This document shows positions 1 to 7,830 of a stretch of 18,003 nt of DNA, piece after piece. The stretch is taken from assembly GCA_002704685.1 (NCBI GenBank), contig PAHD01000010.1, forward strand, positions 45,820-63,822, in the 5' to 3' direction. The notes under the pieces were generated by a model. That model was not told the origin of the DNA, made no database searches, and saw only the letters and a program-made list of their open reading frames with translations. Position 1 is the stretch's first letter. Each line of letters opens with the position of its first letter. A program made the translations under genes and the position numbers. Source of the DNA: Fidelibacterota bacterium (lineage in GTDB: Bacteria; Fidelibacterota; Marinisomatia; SCGC-AAA003-L08; D37C17).

Positions 1-287
1 GCAAGAACATTATTCTCTTTAGCAAAATCTTCAGGAAGAAGAGAAACTATCGATTGATCAACTTTAAGCATTTCATCTCTAGAAATAGATCTATGACCAC
101 ATTGCATGGAATAAGCATTTACCAATTCTTCTTCTGTAATAGAACCTTGAGTTATGAGTATATTTCCCAACTTGTCTTTTGTGGTTTTTTGTTCGGATAG
201 AGCATTATTAAGTTGCTCTGCTGAAATTATCTTTTGGTGAACAAGAATATCACCTATTTTTTGAAATTGAGGGTTAAAATTATCCAT
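1..287 (-). CDS. pilB: PilB/GspE-type assembly ATPase, N-terminal part only (cut by window edge)
   Basis: Ninety-five complete codons are visible, starting at an ATG at 287 with a purine-rich AGAAAG ribosome site seven bases upstream. The protein opens with QKIGDILVHQKIIS, then KLGNILITQGSITEEEL and LLPEDFAKENNVL. This is the layout of the N-terminal GspE/MshEN domain (two 'low-gap, leader-like' helical repeats followed by the 'IPEELA' motif) found in PilB, MshE and GspE. In PilB-type proteins this domain couples the hexameric ATPase to the inner-membrane platform, and some MshEN domains bind cyclic di-GMP. The ATPase domain lies outside the window, so Walker motifs cannot be checked. It is the last visible gene of the pilus operon, 26 bases after the Ig-repeat lipoprotein. 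PilT is encoded elsewhere in the operon, which supports this one being the extension motor. A stand-alone MshEN-domain protein is the main alternative. Confidence 0.8.
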   Translation of the reverse strand, partial: MDNFNPQFQKIGDILVHQKIISAEQLNNALSEQKTTKDKLGNILITQGSITEEELVNAYSMQCGHRSISRDEMLKVDQSIVSLLPEDFAKENNVL

Positions 288-313
288 ATTACTTCTTTCT
301 ATTTAAATTAATC

Positions 314-3300
314 TTAAGGATTTTTTTCTAAAATAATATCAATACTTTCACTTGCCGTTTGTAAAGGATTTTGAAGTGTTGTTATTATAGTAGATATTCT
401 ATCTTGATAAGTAAATTGACCATTATTTTCTTGTCTTGGAATTACATTCTCATTGTAGTGAATAATCCAAAAACATTGACCATTTCCATTAGTTTTACAT
501 ACTGTTTGATCATCATCAAATGAACCTAAGATACCATCATCGTTATCTGGTGTCCAAATTCCACCATTACCAACACATAAGCTACATTGATTATCAAAAT
601 CATCTATGTCGCAATCGCCAGTTATGCCATCTCCATCAGAATCTACGGGATCGCAAGCAATCCAGTCATGTGCATTTGCTGCAGTATCTGAATCATCAGT
701 ATTTACAGCATTGGTATTAGTACATGCATTTTGAGATTGACCACTTGGAATAAAGCAATCATCATAATCTTCCTCCGCTTCACCTGTGTCACAATAATTA
801 TAAGAACCTTCATCAGGTGTTGAAAAATCAGCATCTAATAAAATTGTTCCACCACTTACAGGATATTGATAGTAGTCAGTAATTGAAGCTATAATTGTTA
901 CACCTTCATTAGGAATTGATAAAGTACTTCCAGATTCATCTCCTAAAACTCCATCATTTACCCAATCTGGTTCATAGCATTCAGTACCTGCACCTTGGAC
1001 ACCAAAATCCCACGCATCTATGGCAGAACTTACGTTAAGTGTTCCTGGCCAAAAAGGTAAAGTTAGTGGTCTGTTTTGATGATTTTCTCTACTATCTATT
1101 AATAAAATATCACCATCTGAATTATAAGTTAGTGCCTTGATTACAACTCTTTCAAACATATCTCCAGTACCAAAGTAAACATAGGACCATGCAACCCCTG
1201 GTACATATGCATTATCTGGTGATAACATACCAGTTTTTGCCTCACCTACTACTGAACCTGGTTCATTTGGAATTATTTCCCAAACACAGTCTGTAATAAG
1301 ACCATCAACACTACATTCATCTAATAATTGATTGTTATAGCAATTACATGAGCTGCTTATAGCATTTACATTCATTTCGTTCGGATTTTGGCCTAATGTA
1401 AATAAGTCTGGTCTTTGAAGGACATATCTCAAGCTATCTCTTATATCTATTGCTCCATCGATTTCAATCCCCCATTTAACAGTATCGGTAATTGCGCCTT
1501 CATTTGGATAATCTATAGAATTATCAAATGATCTTGCAAATCCTTCAACCCAAATATAGACATTGGTAGAATCTTGAACTGGATTTGCCCATTCATCTTC
1601 AAGTTGAACAGATAATGGAACTTGATATAAACCTCCACCAATTGGAGAGATATCAACATAACTAAAGTTTATTTCACCAGAATCTGGTGCTCCAGTAACA
1701 ACTGTTACTGGTATAGCATCAAAAAATGCAAGTTCACAATCATCGTATAAGCCATTATTTCTGTTTATATAAATCGTACCACACATTTCTGCACCAAAGT
1801 TTGGTTGTTCTTGTAAAGGAACTCCATTAAATTGTGCACAAGGGTCTTCTGGAACACCTAAGTTGAACAACTCAACATGAACTGGAATAGAACCTGGTTG
1901 TGTTCCTGAATTTAAAGTAACTGAACCAACACCATTACTAGATTCAATGCAACCATAATTTTGACCCTCAACATTTACAAATGTTCCAGTTGGAGTATTA
2001 TCACCTAATTCAAAGTAAATGAGATATGGTTCAGATACTAAATTACCATTTCCATCTTTAACTTCAACTGTTAATTCTGTTGATTCAAGACCACCTCCAC
2101 CAGATACTGTAATTTCATTTGGAAATGGTTGTAAAATTTGAATGTATTCAGCATCAGAAGCAGTGATTGATACATAGGAAGTATCTGATAAATTGTATTC
2201 AGGTACAGAAGTTATAATTGTTGCTAGTCCAACGTCATTGCCCATATTAAATATGGAAGAAGCTGTACCTGTTTCATCAGTAAAAGAATATGTTGGATCA
2301 AAACTTCCAATAGGTTGTGTTAATTCACCATTACCATCTTGTGCTAAACTTTCAAATTGTACTAAAGTATTTTCAATAACATACCCATCATTATCTGTAA
2401 CTGTTACACTTACCGATGATGTTTCAATTGAATTATTTGGTAATTCTGTATACTGAATAGTTGATACCATACCAAGGCTACTACTATTTTGAGTTAAAGT
2501 AACATTAGTAGGATTAATTGAAATATTTTCATTATTTGCTAATGTTGCATTAATTTGAATATTCATATCCTCACTAATTGTAAGAGCAGTATTTTCAAAT
2601 GTACAAAATGAAGTTTCTGCAGCAATATATGGCGCAACATTTATTGAATCAGTAACAGCATAATAATCAGTTAAAATACCATATTGTGAATCATTAATAT
2701 CATTTAAAGAAAAGTTGACAGGTACACCACTAAGAACACCTCCATACTCATTAAAAGCTATAGCATAAACTGAAGCACAATTATCTTGATTTTGAGTACC
2801 TTCAGCTTGTCCTCCATCGGCAACACCACCATCGTCAGTAGTAGTTGAAGATGAATCACCAAAATTTAAGCTTGACGGAATTGTATTTAATAATACAGAT
2901 TGTGCAAGTTCATCAATATATTTTGTTTGAATAGTAAATTCTTCAAATCCTCCTTGAACTACACCATTTGCATCAATATATTGAGTTTGATTTTGTGGAT
3001 CTAAAATGAATGCTCTAATATTATCAACAGAACCTGTAACTGAGTTATTATAAATTACAGTTGCTATACCCATATTTTCATCAACTGTAGCTAATCCATC
3101 TCCATTCCAATCATATAGCGTATCACCTGAAACATTTGATTCATTATTATTTTCATTACTTCCATCATCAGAATCACTTCCATCATTAGTATCTTCATTA
3201 ACACTTCCATCATTAGAAGAATTGTTATTGCAGCAAGTATATGCTAGTGCTGTACTTAAAGCACCGTTACTATTTCTAGATTGATCAAAAATTTCAAACT

Positions 3301-4765
3301 GTACAGGAACTCCTTGAATACCTTGACCAGTTTCACTTTTTACAATAAAAGGTAAAACTTCTCTAACACCATTATATAATCCTAGATTTGAACCAGCTGT
3401 GGCGTAAGTGTCAAGATTATCAATTGTTTGAGGATAATAATTGAATTGGTTTACATCGTATTCAATATTTGCGTTACCACTAACTACATATGTTCTATTT
3501 AAAGTTTGATTGATTTCATCACTAACATGGATACTTACAGATATATTTATGTTATCTGAACTTTCAAGTAAATCAGCTTGAGATATATGAAATACTGTTT
3601 TGGCAAATCCTTGTTGGTCACTATATACTAGTTCATTTTCAAGGTAACCAACATCATTGGAGGTTAAACTAAAATTAATAGGTACCCCATTAACAGGAGT
3701 ATCATTTTCATCAAGTACTTGTGCAATTATAGAATCTGAATAAGATAAATTAATATTATTAATTAAAGATATATTTTGTAGAAAAACAGCATCTAAATTA
3801 CTTACTTCCCACGTCTTTTTTATTGATTTTGCAACAAATAAAATATCCTTATCTTCTGAAATAATTTCTATGTCATTTTCATCAAGAACTTTAGCATTAA
3901 TTGATATTGTGCCCATACCATTATTGAGATTATCTGGACTAATATTTACAAGCTGATTTTGAGCAAGACCAAAAGAGTTAGTGATAATTTCAGAGTTTAC
4001 TAAGGTCCCGAATTCAGGTGTAGTATTTGAAAATTTAACAGGAATATATTGAAGAGCAACACCATCAGAGTCTTTAATAATTGCATCTAAATTTAATTCA
4101 GTAACAGATTCTGTAGAATCAATACTATTTGGTAAATCATTATAAGTTAGTGTATCAATAGATGATGAAAGAGAAAAAATAGAAATATTCTCATAAGATG
4201 CTTCAGCAGCTTTGACTTCAAATGGATTATTTAGAGAATTTTCACAATTTGCTTCAGGTAAATCTAAGGACCATACAGTTCCATCTGAATGTGCATATTC
4301 GCAATATAGAAAAATACAACCCTCTTGATTATCATCTATCCAATAAAATTCAATTTCTCCAGAATCATCAGTGGTGAATGATTGATTTTGATAAATATCA
4401 GTAGCTGTTTGACCACTGTTAGGAATCGTCTGTAAATGTGGTTCAGCTGAACCTGCTTCAAATTCAACACCTTCAGAGTCTTGAATATTCCAATTGAATG
4501 TTAAAGATGCATTAGGTACAGGGGTTAAATTATCTGTATTACAATCAGATTCTGAGCTTGTTAATGATATAGTTATAGCTCTTCTAGTGACATTTTCATC
4601 TACGTAATCATACTCTCCACCTTCTACAATACTAGTCATTGACAAACAATAAACTGAAGGCGCATCATCTGGAATCGCTTGAGTTGGACTATCACTATCA
4701 CAAGCTAAATTTAGTATGATAAATGTTGACAATAGTATAAATAACTTATTTTTAAGTAATCTCAT
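314..4765 (-). CDS. Giant Ig-repeat outer-membrane lipoprotein encoded in the pilus operon
   Basis: This 1483-aa protein starts with a lipoprotein signal: basic MRLLKNK, a hydrophobic core, then the lipobox LNLA-C with the lipidated Cys at residue 22. No long hydrophobic segment follows, so it should be surface- or periplasm-facing and tethered by lipid. The body is a chain of beta-rich units resembling bacterial Ig-like (Big_1/invasin-type) domains, roughly at 200-310, 325-430, 465-615, 615-760, 775-870, 875-970, 1030-1120 and 1270-1480. They share a pattern of 'V.D..G.PV.GVPV.F....' followed by 'T...G.A'. Examples are DENDTPVNGVPINFSL near 352 and GQGIQGVPVQFEIF near 480. An Asn/Asp/Ser/Gly-rich spacer interrupts one unit at about 512-550. 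The C-terminal third is Cys-rich and carries an Asp-rich DSDGDG stretch near 1375 that could bind calcium. The start is supported by AAGGAG ten bases upstream. It lies 17 bases after the secretin gene and is followed by pilB. I do not recognise a named family. A secretin partner, pilus-associated adhesin or surface stalk are inferences from location. Confidence 0.85.
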   Translation of the reverse strand: MRLLKNKLFILLSTFIILNLACDSDSPTQAIPDDAPSVYCLSMTSIVEGGEYDYVDENVTRRAITISLTSSESDCNTDNLTPVPNASLTFNWNIQDSEGVEFEAGSAEPHLQTIPNSGQTATDIYQNQSFTTDDSGEIEFYWIDDNQEGCIFLYCEYAHSDGTVWSLDLPEANCENSLNNPFEVKAAEASYENISIFSLSSSIDTLTYNDLPNSIDSTESVTELNLDAIIKDSDGVALQYIPVKFSNTTPEFGTLVNSEIITNSFGLAQNQLVNISPDNLNNGMGTISINAKVLDENDIEIISEDKDILFVAKSIKKTWEVSNLDAVFLQNISLINNINLSYSDSIIAQVLDENDTPVNGVPINFSLTSNDVGYLENELVYSDQQGFAKTVFHISQADLLESSDNINISVSIHVSDEINQTLNRTYVVSGNANIEYDVNQFNYYPQTIDNLDTYATAGSNLGLYNGVREVLPFIVKSETGQGIQGVPVQFEIFDQSRNSNGALSTALAYTCCNNNSSNDGSVNEDTNDGSDSDDGSNENNNESNVSGDTLYDWNGDGLATVDENMGIATVIYNNSVTGSVDNIRAFILDPQNQTQYIDANGVVQGGFEEFTIQTKYIDELAQSVLLNTIPSSLNFGDSSSTTTDDGGVADGGQAEGTQNQDNCASVYAIAFNEYGGVLSGVPVNFSLNDINDSQYGILTDYYAVTDSINVAPYIAAETSFCTFENTALTISEDMNIQINATLANNENISINPTNVTLTQNSSSLGMVSTIQYTELPNNSIETSSVSVTVTDNDGYVIENTLVQFESLAQDGNGELTQPIGSFDPTYSFTDETGTASSIFNMGNDVGLATIITSVPEYNLSDTSYVSITASDAEYIQILQPFPNEITVSGGGGLESTELTVEVKDGNGNLVSEPYLIYFELGDNTPTGTFVNVEGQNYGCIESSNGVGSVTLNSGTQPGSIPVHVELFNLGVPEDPCAQFNGVPLQEQPNFGAEMCGTIYINRNNGLYDDCELAFFDAIPVTVVTGAPDSGEINFSYVDISPIGGGLYQVPLSVQLEDEWANPVQDSTNVYIWVEGFARSFDNSIDYPNEGAITDTVKWGIEIDGAIDIRDSLRYVLQRPDLFTLGQNPNEMNVNAISSSCNCYNNQLLDECSVDGLITDCVWEIIPNEPGSVVGEAKTGMLSPDNAYVPGVAWSYVYFGTGDMFERVVIKALTYNSDGDILLIDSRENHQNRPLTLPFWPGTLNVSSAIDAWDFGVQGAGTECYEPDWVNDGVLGDESGSTLSIPNEGVTIIASITDYYQYPVSGGTILLDADFSTPDEGSYNYCDTGEAEEDYDDCFIPSGQSQNACTNTNAVNTDDSDTAANAHDWIACDPVDSDGDGITGDCDIDDFDNQCSLCVGNGGIWTPDNDDGILGSFDDDQTVCKTNGNGQCFWIIHYNENVIPRQENNGQFTYQDRISTIITTLQNPLQTASESIDIILEKNP
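3158..3213. repeat. Three in-frame copies of an 11-base repeat in the Asp-rich spacer
   Basis: ACTTCCATCAT occurs at 3158-3168, 3176-3186 and 3203-3213, spaced 18 and 27 bases apart, which are whole numbers of codons. On the minus strand each copy encodes part of an Asn/Asp-Asp-Gly-Ser unit in the acidic spacer of the Ig-repeat lipoprotein. The in-frame spacing means gain or loss of a unit would change spacer length without breaking the reading frame. Confidence 0.7.
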
Positions 4766-4782
4766 AAACTTTAAACTCCTTA

Positions 4783-6201
4783 TTAATTTTCTTCAAATGC
4801 TTTATTCTCAGCATCTTTATGGTAATCTTTTTTATCAATACCTGAATAATTATCTTTTATAATTGACGGTGTAACCTGTATAATTAAATCTGTTTTTTTA
4901 TCTTGTAACTCAGTATGAGTAAACCATTTTTTCCCGATAAATGGAATTCTCCATAAAATTGGTACTTTAGTATCAGTATTAATTGACTCTGTTGTTATAA
5001 GTCCAGCAATTACAATAGTTTCTCCATCTTTAACTCTTACAGTAGTTGTTGATTCTCTTTTTTTTGTCCAAGGATATCCTTGAGCTGTCCATGATTGAAT
5101 AGAACTGACTTCAGGAGTAATTGATGTTGTTATGTAACCATCAGTATTAACATAGGGTAAAATTTTTAACTTAATACCCACAGTTTCTTTTAATACTTGG
5201 AAGTTAGAGTTACCAAATCCACCATTTGATGCAAGGTAAGGTATTACATCAACCATTTGAATCTCAGCTTCGTGACCATTAACAGTTACTATTTGTGAAT
5301 TTGTTAATACATTTGCCTTATTATCTTTCAGAAGCATATCTAATGTTACATCAAATGCAGTTAATTGTCTTCCAAAAGAATTTACTCCTCCAGATCTAGT
5401 AAAGGCCATTTGATCAGGGATAGCACCAGTAGCTGTTCCTGTTATTTGCTCAAATACAAAAGAACTTGTTCCATCACTACTTTCAACAACTTCAGGAACA
5501 TACCCAGGAAGATATGAACCTGTAACTAAATTTTCAGTAATATTTTGAGGTTCACCTGTTTCAGCTAAAATAAGTGTTGTTGATGCAAGTCTCTCCCAAT
5601 CAATTCCTAACTCCTCAGTTTCATTAAGTGCAACTTCAATTAATCTTGCTTCTAACATTATTTGAATAGATGGAACATCTATTTCACTTACAATTTTTTG
5701 AACTTCAGCTATTTTTTTTGGACTTGCTGTAACTAATAATTTATTTCCAGTAGCATCAATAGAGATTTTTTCAGTTATATTTTCCAACAATAATGCTACC
5801 TCTTCAGCATTAGCATATTGTAAAGGTATTACAGCTGGAGAAACACCAACATCTTCATTAATTTTTGATTGATTAGCAACTAAAATAGAATTACCAACTA
5901 TTTCGTAACTTAATCCTGCAGCTCTAATAACTAAATTTATTGCCTGATCGATTGGAACTTCATCCAAATGTATAGTTAACTTATTTTTACTTTGAACATT
6001 TGGACCTGTTACGATGTTATAACCACTTTCTTCAGCCAGTATCGCTAAAATTGAAGGTAAGTGTGTGTCTTCAGCATGAATTGAAACTAAAGGTTTTTTA
6101 TCTTCAGATTTATTATCAGTTACTGTCTCTTGTGAAAGTACCATAGAAAAAGTAAAAATAGTTAATATTAGTAGTTTCGATAAATTATTTATAATTGTCA
6201 T
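4783..6201 (-). CDS. pilQ: Short PilQ-like outer-membrane secretin
   Basis: This 472-aa secretin forms the gated outer-membrane ring through which the pilus passes. After an N-terminal signal peptide (about 1-24) it has an N0/STN-type domain (about 38-110, VSIHAEDTHLPSILAILAEE then LDEVPIDQAINLVI) and one N1-type secretin_N domain (about 122-180, VIPLQYANAEEVALLLENI). The secretin beta-domain (about 185-448) contains VLTNSQIVTVNG, VRVKDGETIVIAGLI and the signature VPILWRIPFIGKKWF. There is no lipobox. It is short compared with proteobacterial PilQ (about 700 aa), which carries peptidoglycan-binding AMIN domains; none is seen here. I chose the ATG at 6201 because GGAG sits six bases upstream. 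An in-frame ATG at 6213 overlaps that ribosome site and is unlikely to be used. The gene follows the PilM/N/O/P-like genes and precedes the Ig-repeat lipoprotein, a canonical place for pilQ. Confidence 0.93.
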   Translation of the reverse strand: MTIINNLSKLLILTIFTFSMVLSQETVTDNKSEDKKPLVSIHAEDTHLPSILAILAEESGYNIVTGPNVQSKNKLTIHLDEVPIDQAINLVIRAAGLSYEIVGNSILVANQSKINEDVGVSPAVIPLQYANAEEVALLLENITEKISIDATGNKLLVTASPKKIAEVQKIVSEIDVPSIQIMLEARLIEVALNETEELGIDWERLASTTLILAETGEPQNITENLVTGSYLPGYVPEVVESSDGTSSFVFEQITGTATGAIPDQMAFTRSGGVNSFGRQLTAFDVTLDMLLKDNKANVLTNSQIVTVNGHEAEIQMVDVIPYLASNGGFGNSNFQVLKETVGIKLKILPYVNTDGYITTSITPEVSSIQSWTAQGYPWTKKRESTTTVRVKDGETIVIAGLITTESINTDTKVPILWRIPFIGKKWFTHTELQDKKTDLIIQVTPSIIKDNYSGIDKKDYHKDAENKAFEEN

Positions 6202-6211
6202 TAATATCTCC
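6202..6211 (-). promoter_or_regulatory. Ribosome binding site that fixes the secretin start
   Basis: Read on the minus strand this is GGAG (6211-6208), then a six-base spacer, then the ATG at 6201. An upstream in-frame ATG at 6213 would use the second and third bases of its own first codons as part of this GGAG, so it cannot be served by it. This sets the secretin start at 6201, and the following residues form a normal signal peptide. Confidence 0.7.
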
Positions 6212-6216
6212 AAATT

Positions 6217-6708
6217 TTAATCTAAAGTATTTTTAATACTAAGATTATATTTAATTGTTTTTTCATTTTTATTAAAAATCACTTCAGTAGGTGTTATATC
6301 CACAATAACTCCTCCAGCTACAGAGTCACCCTTAACAACATTAAATGATTGCTCTTTATAGTTCATGATTGCAATATTATTATTGTTTCCTCTATTAATT
6401 ATACCTGAAACCCAAAGACTTTTTCTTTTTTTACCACTAGCTGATCCCTCAAGAGAAACTACCCTATTTAAATCAGCTGGATCACTAGAAATGTTAAAGA
6501 CTAAATTATCTCTGAATTTATAGTTGTTTTCTAGGTTCAAAACTTTATTTTCAAGCTCTTTGTCAGTACCAACCTCTTCATTTTTAAATTTATCATAGTA
6601 TTCGTTTGCACTAGTACCAATTTGAAAAAAATTAAACATACTAATTAAAACTGCAAATGAAGCTAGAGTTAGTGATATATTCCAGATAAATTTTTCTCTT
6701 AAGTTCAT
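6217..6708 (-). CDS. Membrane-anchored PilP/GspC-like connector protein
   Basis: This 163-aa protein has an N-terminal membrane segment (about 8-30), a short charged linker predicted to be helical (about 38-62), and a small C-terminal beta-domain (about 97-158). The C-terminal domain has the PilP/GspC homology-region pattern: LWVSGIINRGNNNNIAIMNY, then a 'V..GD.V.GG.IV.I....V.' run as VVKGDSVAGGVIVDITPTEV. In PilP and GspC this domain bridges the inner-membrane platform to the N0 domain of the secretin. The position between PilO and the secretin fits that job exactly. Unlike PilP it has no lipobox and is instead anchored by a transmembrane helix, as GspC is. It starts one base after the PilO stop. 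Sequence similarity to either family is weak by eye, so the call leans on motif shape and gene order. Confidence 0.72.
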   Translation of the reverse strand: MNLREKFIWNISLTLASFAVLISMFNFFQIGTSANEYYDKFKNEEVGTDKELENKVLNLENNYKFRDNLVFNISSDPADLNRVVSLEGSASGKKRKSLWVSGIINRGNNNNIAIMNYKEQSFNVVKGDSVAGGVIVDITPTEVIFNKNEKTIKYNLSIKNTLD

Positions 6709-6709
6709 T

Positions 6710-7267
6710 TTAAATAGTTTTAGATTTGTTAATAGTTATTGTTTCAATTTCCATTTCAATTTCCATATCACCACTTTCATCAGAATTTTTAATATTATCA
6801 ATATTATTCTTCATTGTAATTTCTTTAACTAAAATTATTCTATCAGCACTTTCAAGTTGATTAACAAATTGACCAAATTTTTCATAATCGCATGAGAAGC
6901 TTATTGTATAAGGAATTTTTGTAAGTAGTCCTTTTTTAATTTTTTTATCTGGAATAATTTGATTTAATTTAATAGAGTACTTTTCCATTACATCAGTTAA
7001 GTATTTCAAAAATTCCATTGAAGCTTCTTTATTTTTTTCATCTTTAGCTGAAGTAGCTAAGTTTTCTTCAAAAACATTATAAACATTATCTAATTCTTGT
7101 GATAGAATCTGAGCAGTTATGAATTGTTCATTTACTGTTTTTTGTTTTTGTTCTAATTCAGATATTTTAATTTCTTTACTTTCGATTATAAAACTTGAAA
7201 GTAAAGAGCCTAAAATGTAGTAGGTGATAGATAAAGCTATTAAAATAATACTTCTTTTTAAAATCAT
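6710..7267 (-). CDS. pilO: PilO-like inner-membrane alignment protein
   Basis: This 185-aa protein has one N-terminal membrane segment (about 6-28), a charged coiled-coil-like stretch (about 30-70), and a C-terminal domain. That domain contains KIPYTISFSCDYEKFGQFVN followed by LVKEITM, the typical PilO ferredoxin-like fold with its 'Y..f..F.L..l......v..i.i' pattern. PilO pairs with PilN through the coiled coils to make the periplasmic alignment frame of the pilus machine. Its ATG overlaps the PilN stop codon by four bases (ATGA), indicating translational coupling and probable equal stoichiometry. The end reads into the acidic EMEIEMEIETI, which is unusual but consistent with a final beta-strand. 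Confidence 0.88.
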   Translation of the reverse strand: MILKRSIILIALSITYYILGSLLSSFIIESKEIKISELEQKQKTVNEQFITAQILSQELDNVYNVFEENLATSAKDEKNKEASMEFLKYLTDVMEKYSIKLNQIIPDKKIKKGLLTKIPYTISFSCDYEKFGQFVNQLESADRIILVKEITMKNNIDNIKNSDESGDMEIEMEIETITINKSKTI

Positions 7268-7830
7268 CTTAATTTAGCCTCAACTTTAAATTTTAATAAT
7301 TCATCATTTTTTGTTTTTTCTTTATCAAGAAAATCAAACTTAATGTCTTTAAAATCTTTATTAAACTCATTATTTAAATCAATTTTTTTCATAAAGTTTT
7401 CAACTACAGTAAATTCTTTTTCTCCAGAACCAATATTAGATATAGCCGAAATATAAAGTTTTTTTCCTTTAAATTCAATTTTAGTTATAGCCATATCATC
7501 AGGTGTTATTTTAGATAGTGCAATAAGTTTTTCTGTCCAGAAAATTCTTTTTGATTCTACTTTATATAAATTATTAATATCTTTTTTTGATAAGTTTATT
7601 TGACCAGAGCTTTTAAGTTTAGCAGTATCAGCAATTATTCTGTCAATAGTATTATTTCTTTCATCAATAACATACTGCATTCTTGAATTAATAAAAAATA
7701 ACCATATTATAGTTGAAACAAAAAGTACACATACAAAAGAAAATATATACCATCTTTTTTGTTCTTGCTCAATAAAATCTTTTTGAGCTTTACTAACTGT
7801 TTGATTTAAGTTTATTTTAATAAAATTCAT
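7264..7830 (-). CDS. pilN: PilN-like inner-membrane alignment protein
   Basis: This 188-aa protein begins MNFIKINLNQ, matching the cytoplasmic 'INLLP'-type N-terminal motif by which PilN docks into PilM. A membrane segment follows at about 27-48, then a coiled-coil-like region (about 50-75), then FWTEKLIALSKITPDDMAIT (97-116) and a beta-rich C-terminal domain typical of the PilN/GspL cytoplasm-to-periplasm adaptor. The start codon directly abuts the PilM stop (TAA-ATG) with no spacer. An AGAGG about eleven bases upstream, inside pilM, is the probable ribosome site. It forms the PilM-PilN-PilO module with its neighbours. Confidence 0.88.
   Translation of the reverse strand: MNFIKINLNQTVSKAQKDFIEQEQKRWYIFSFVCVLFVSTIIWLFFINSRMQYVIDERNNTIDRIIADTAKLKSSGQINLSKKDINNLYKVESKRIFWTEKLIALSKITPDDMAITKIEFKGKKLYISAISNIGSGEKEFTVVENFMKKIDLNNEFNKDFKDIKFDFLDKEKTKNDELLKFKVEAKLR

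Noticed and set aside
520..720. Open frame on the plus strand opposite the Ig-repeat lipoprotein
   Set aside because: It lies wholly inside a well-supported gene, has no ribosome site or recognisable domain, and its composition (His/Gln/Tyr-rich) reflects antisense of Asp/Asn-rich codons.
2193..2456. Plus-strand open frame opposite the Ig-repeat lipoprotein
   Set aside because: Antisense shadow of a coding region whose own frame shows clear Ig-like motifs.
6202..6213. Upstream ATG for the secretin gene
   Set aside because: It overlaps the GGAG ribosome site that serves the ATG at 6201; the shorter form has a normal signal peptide.
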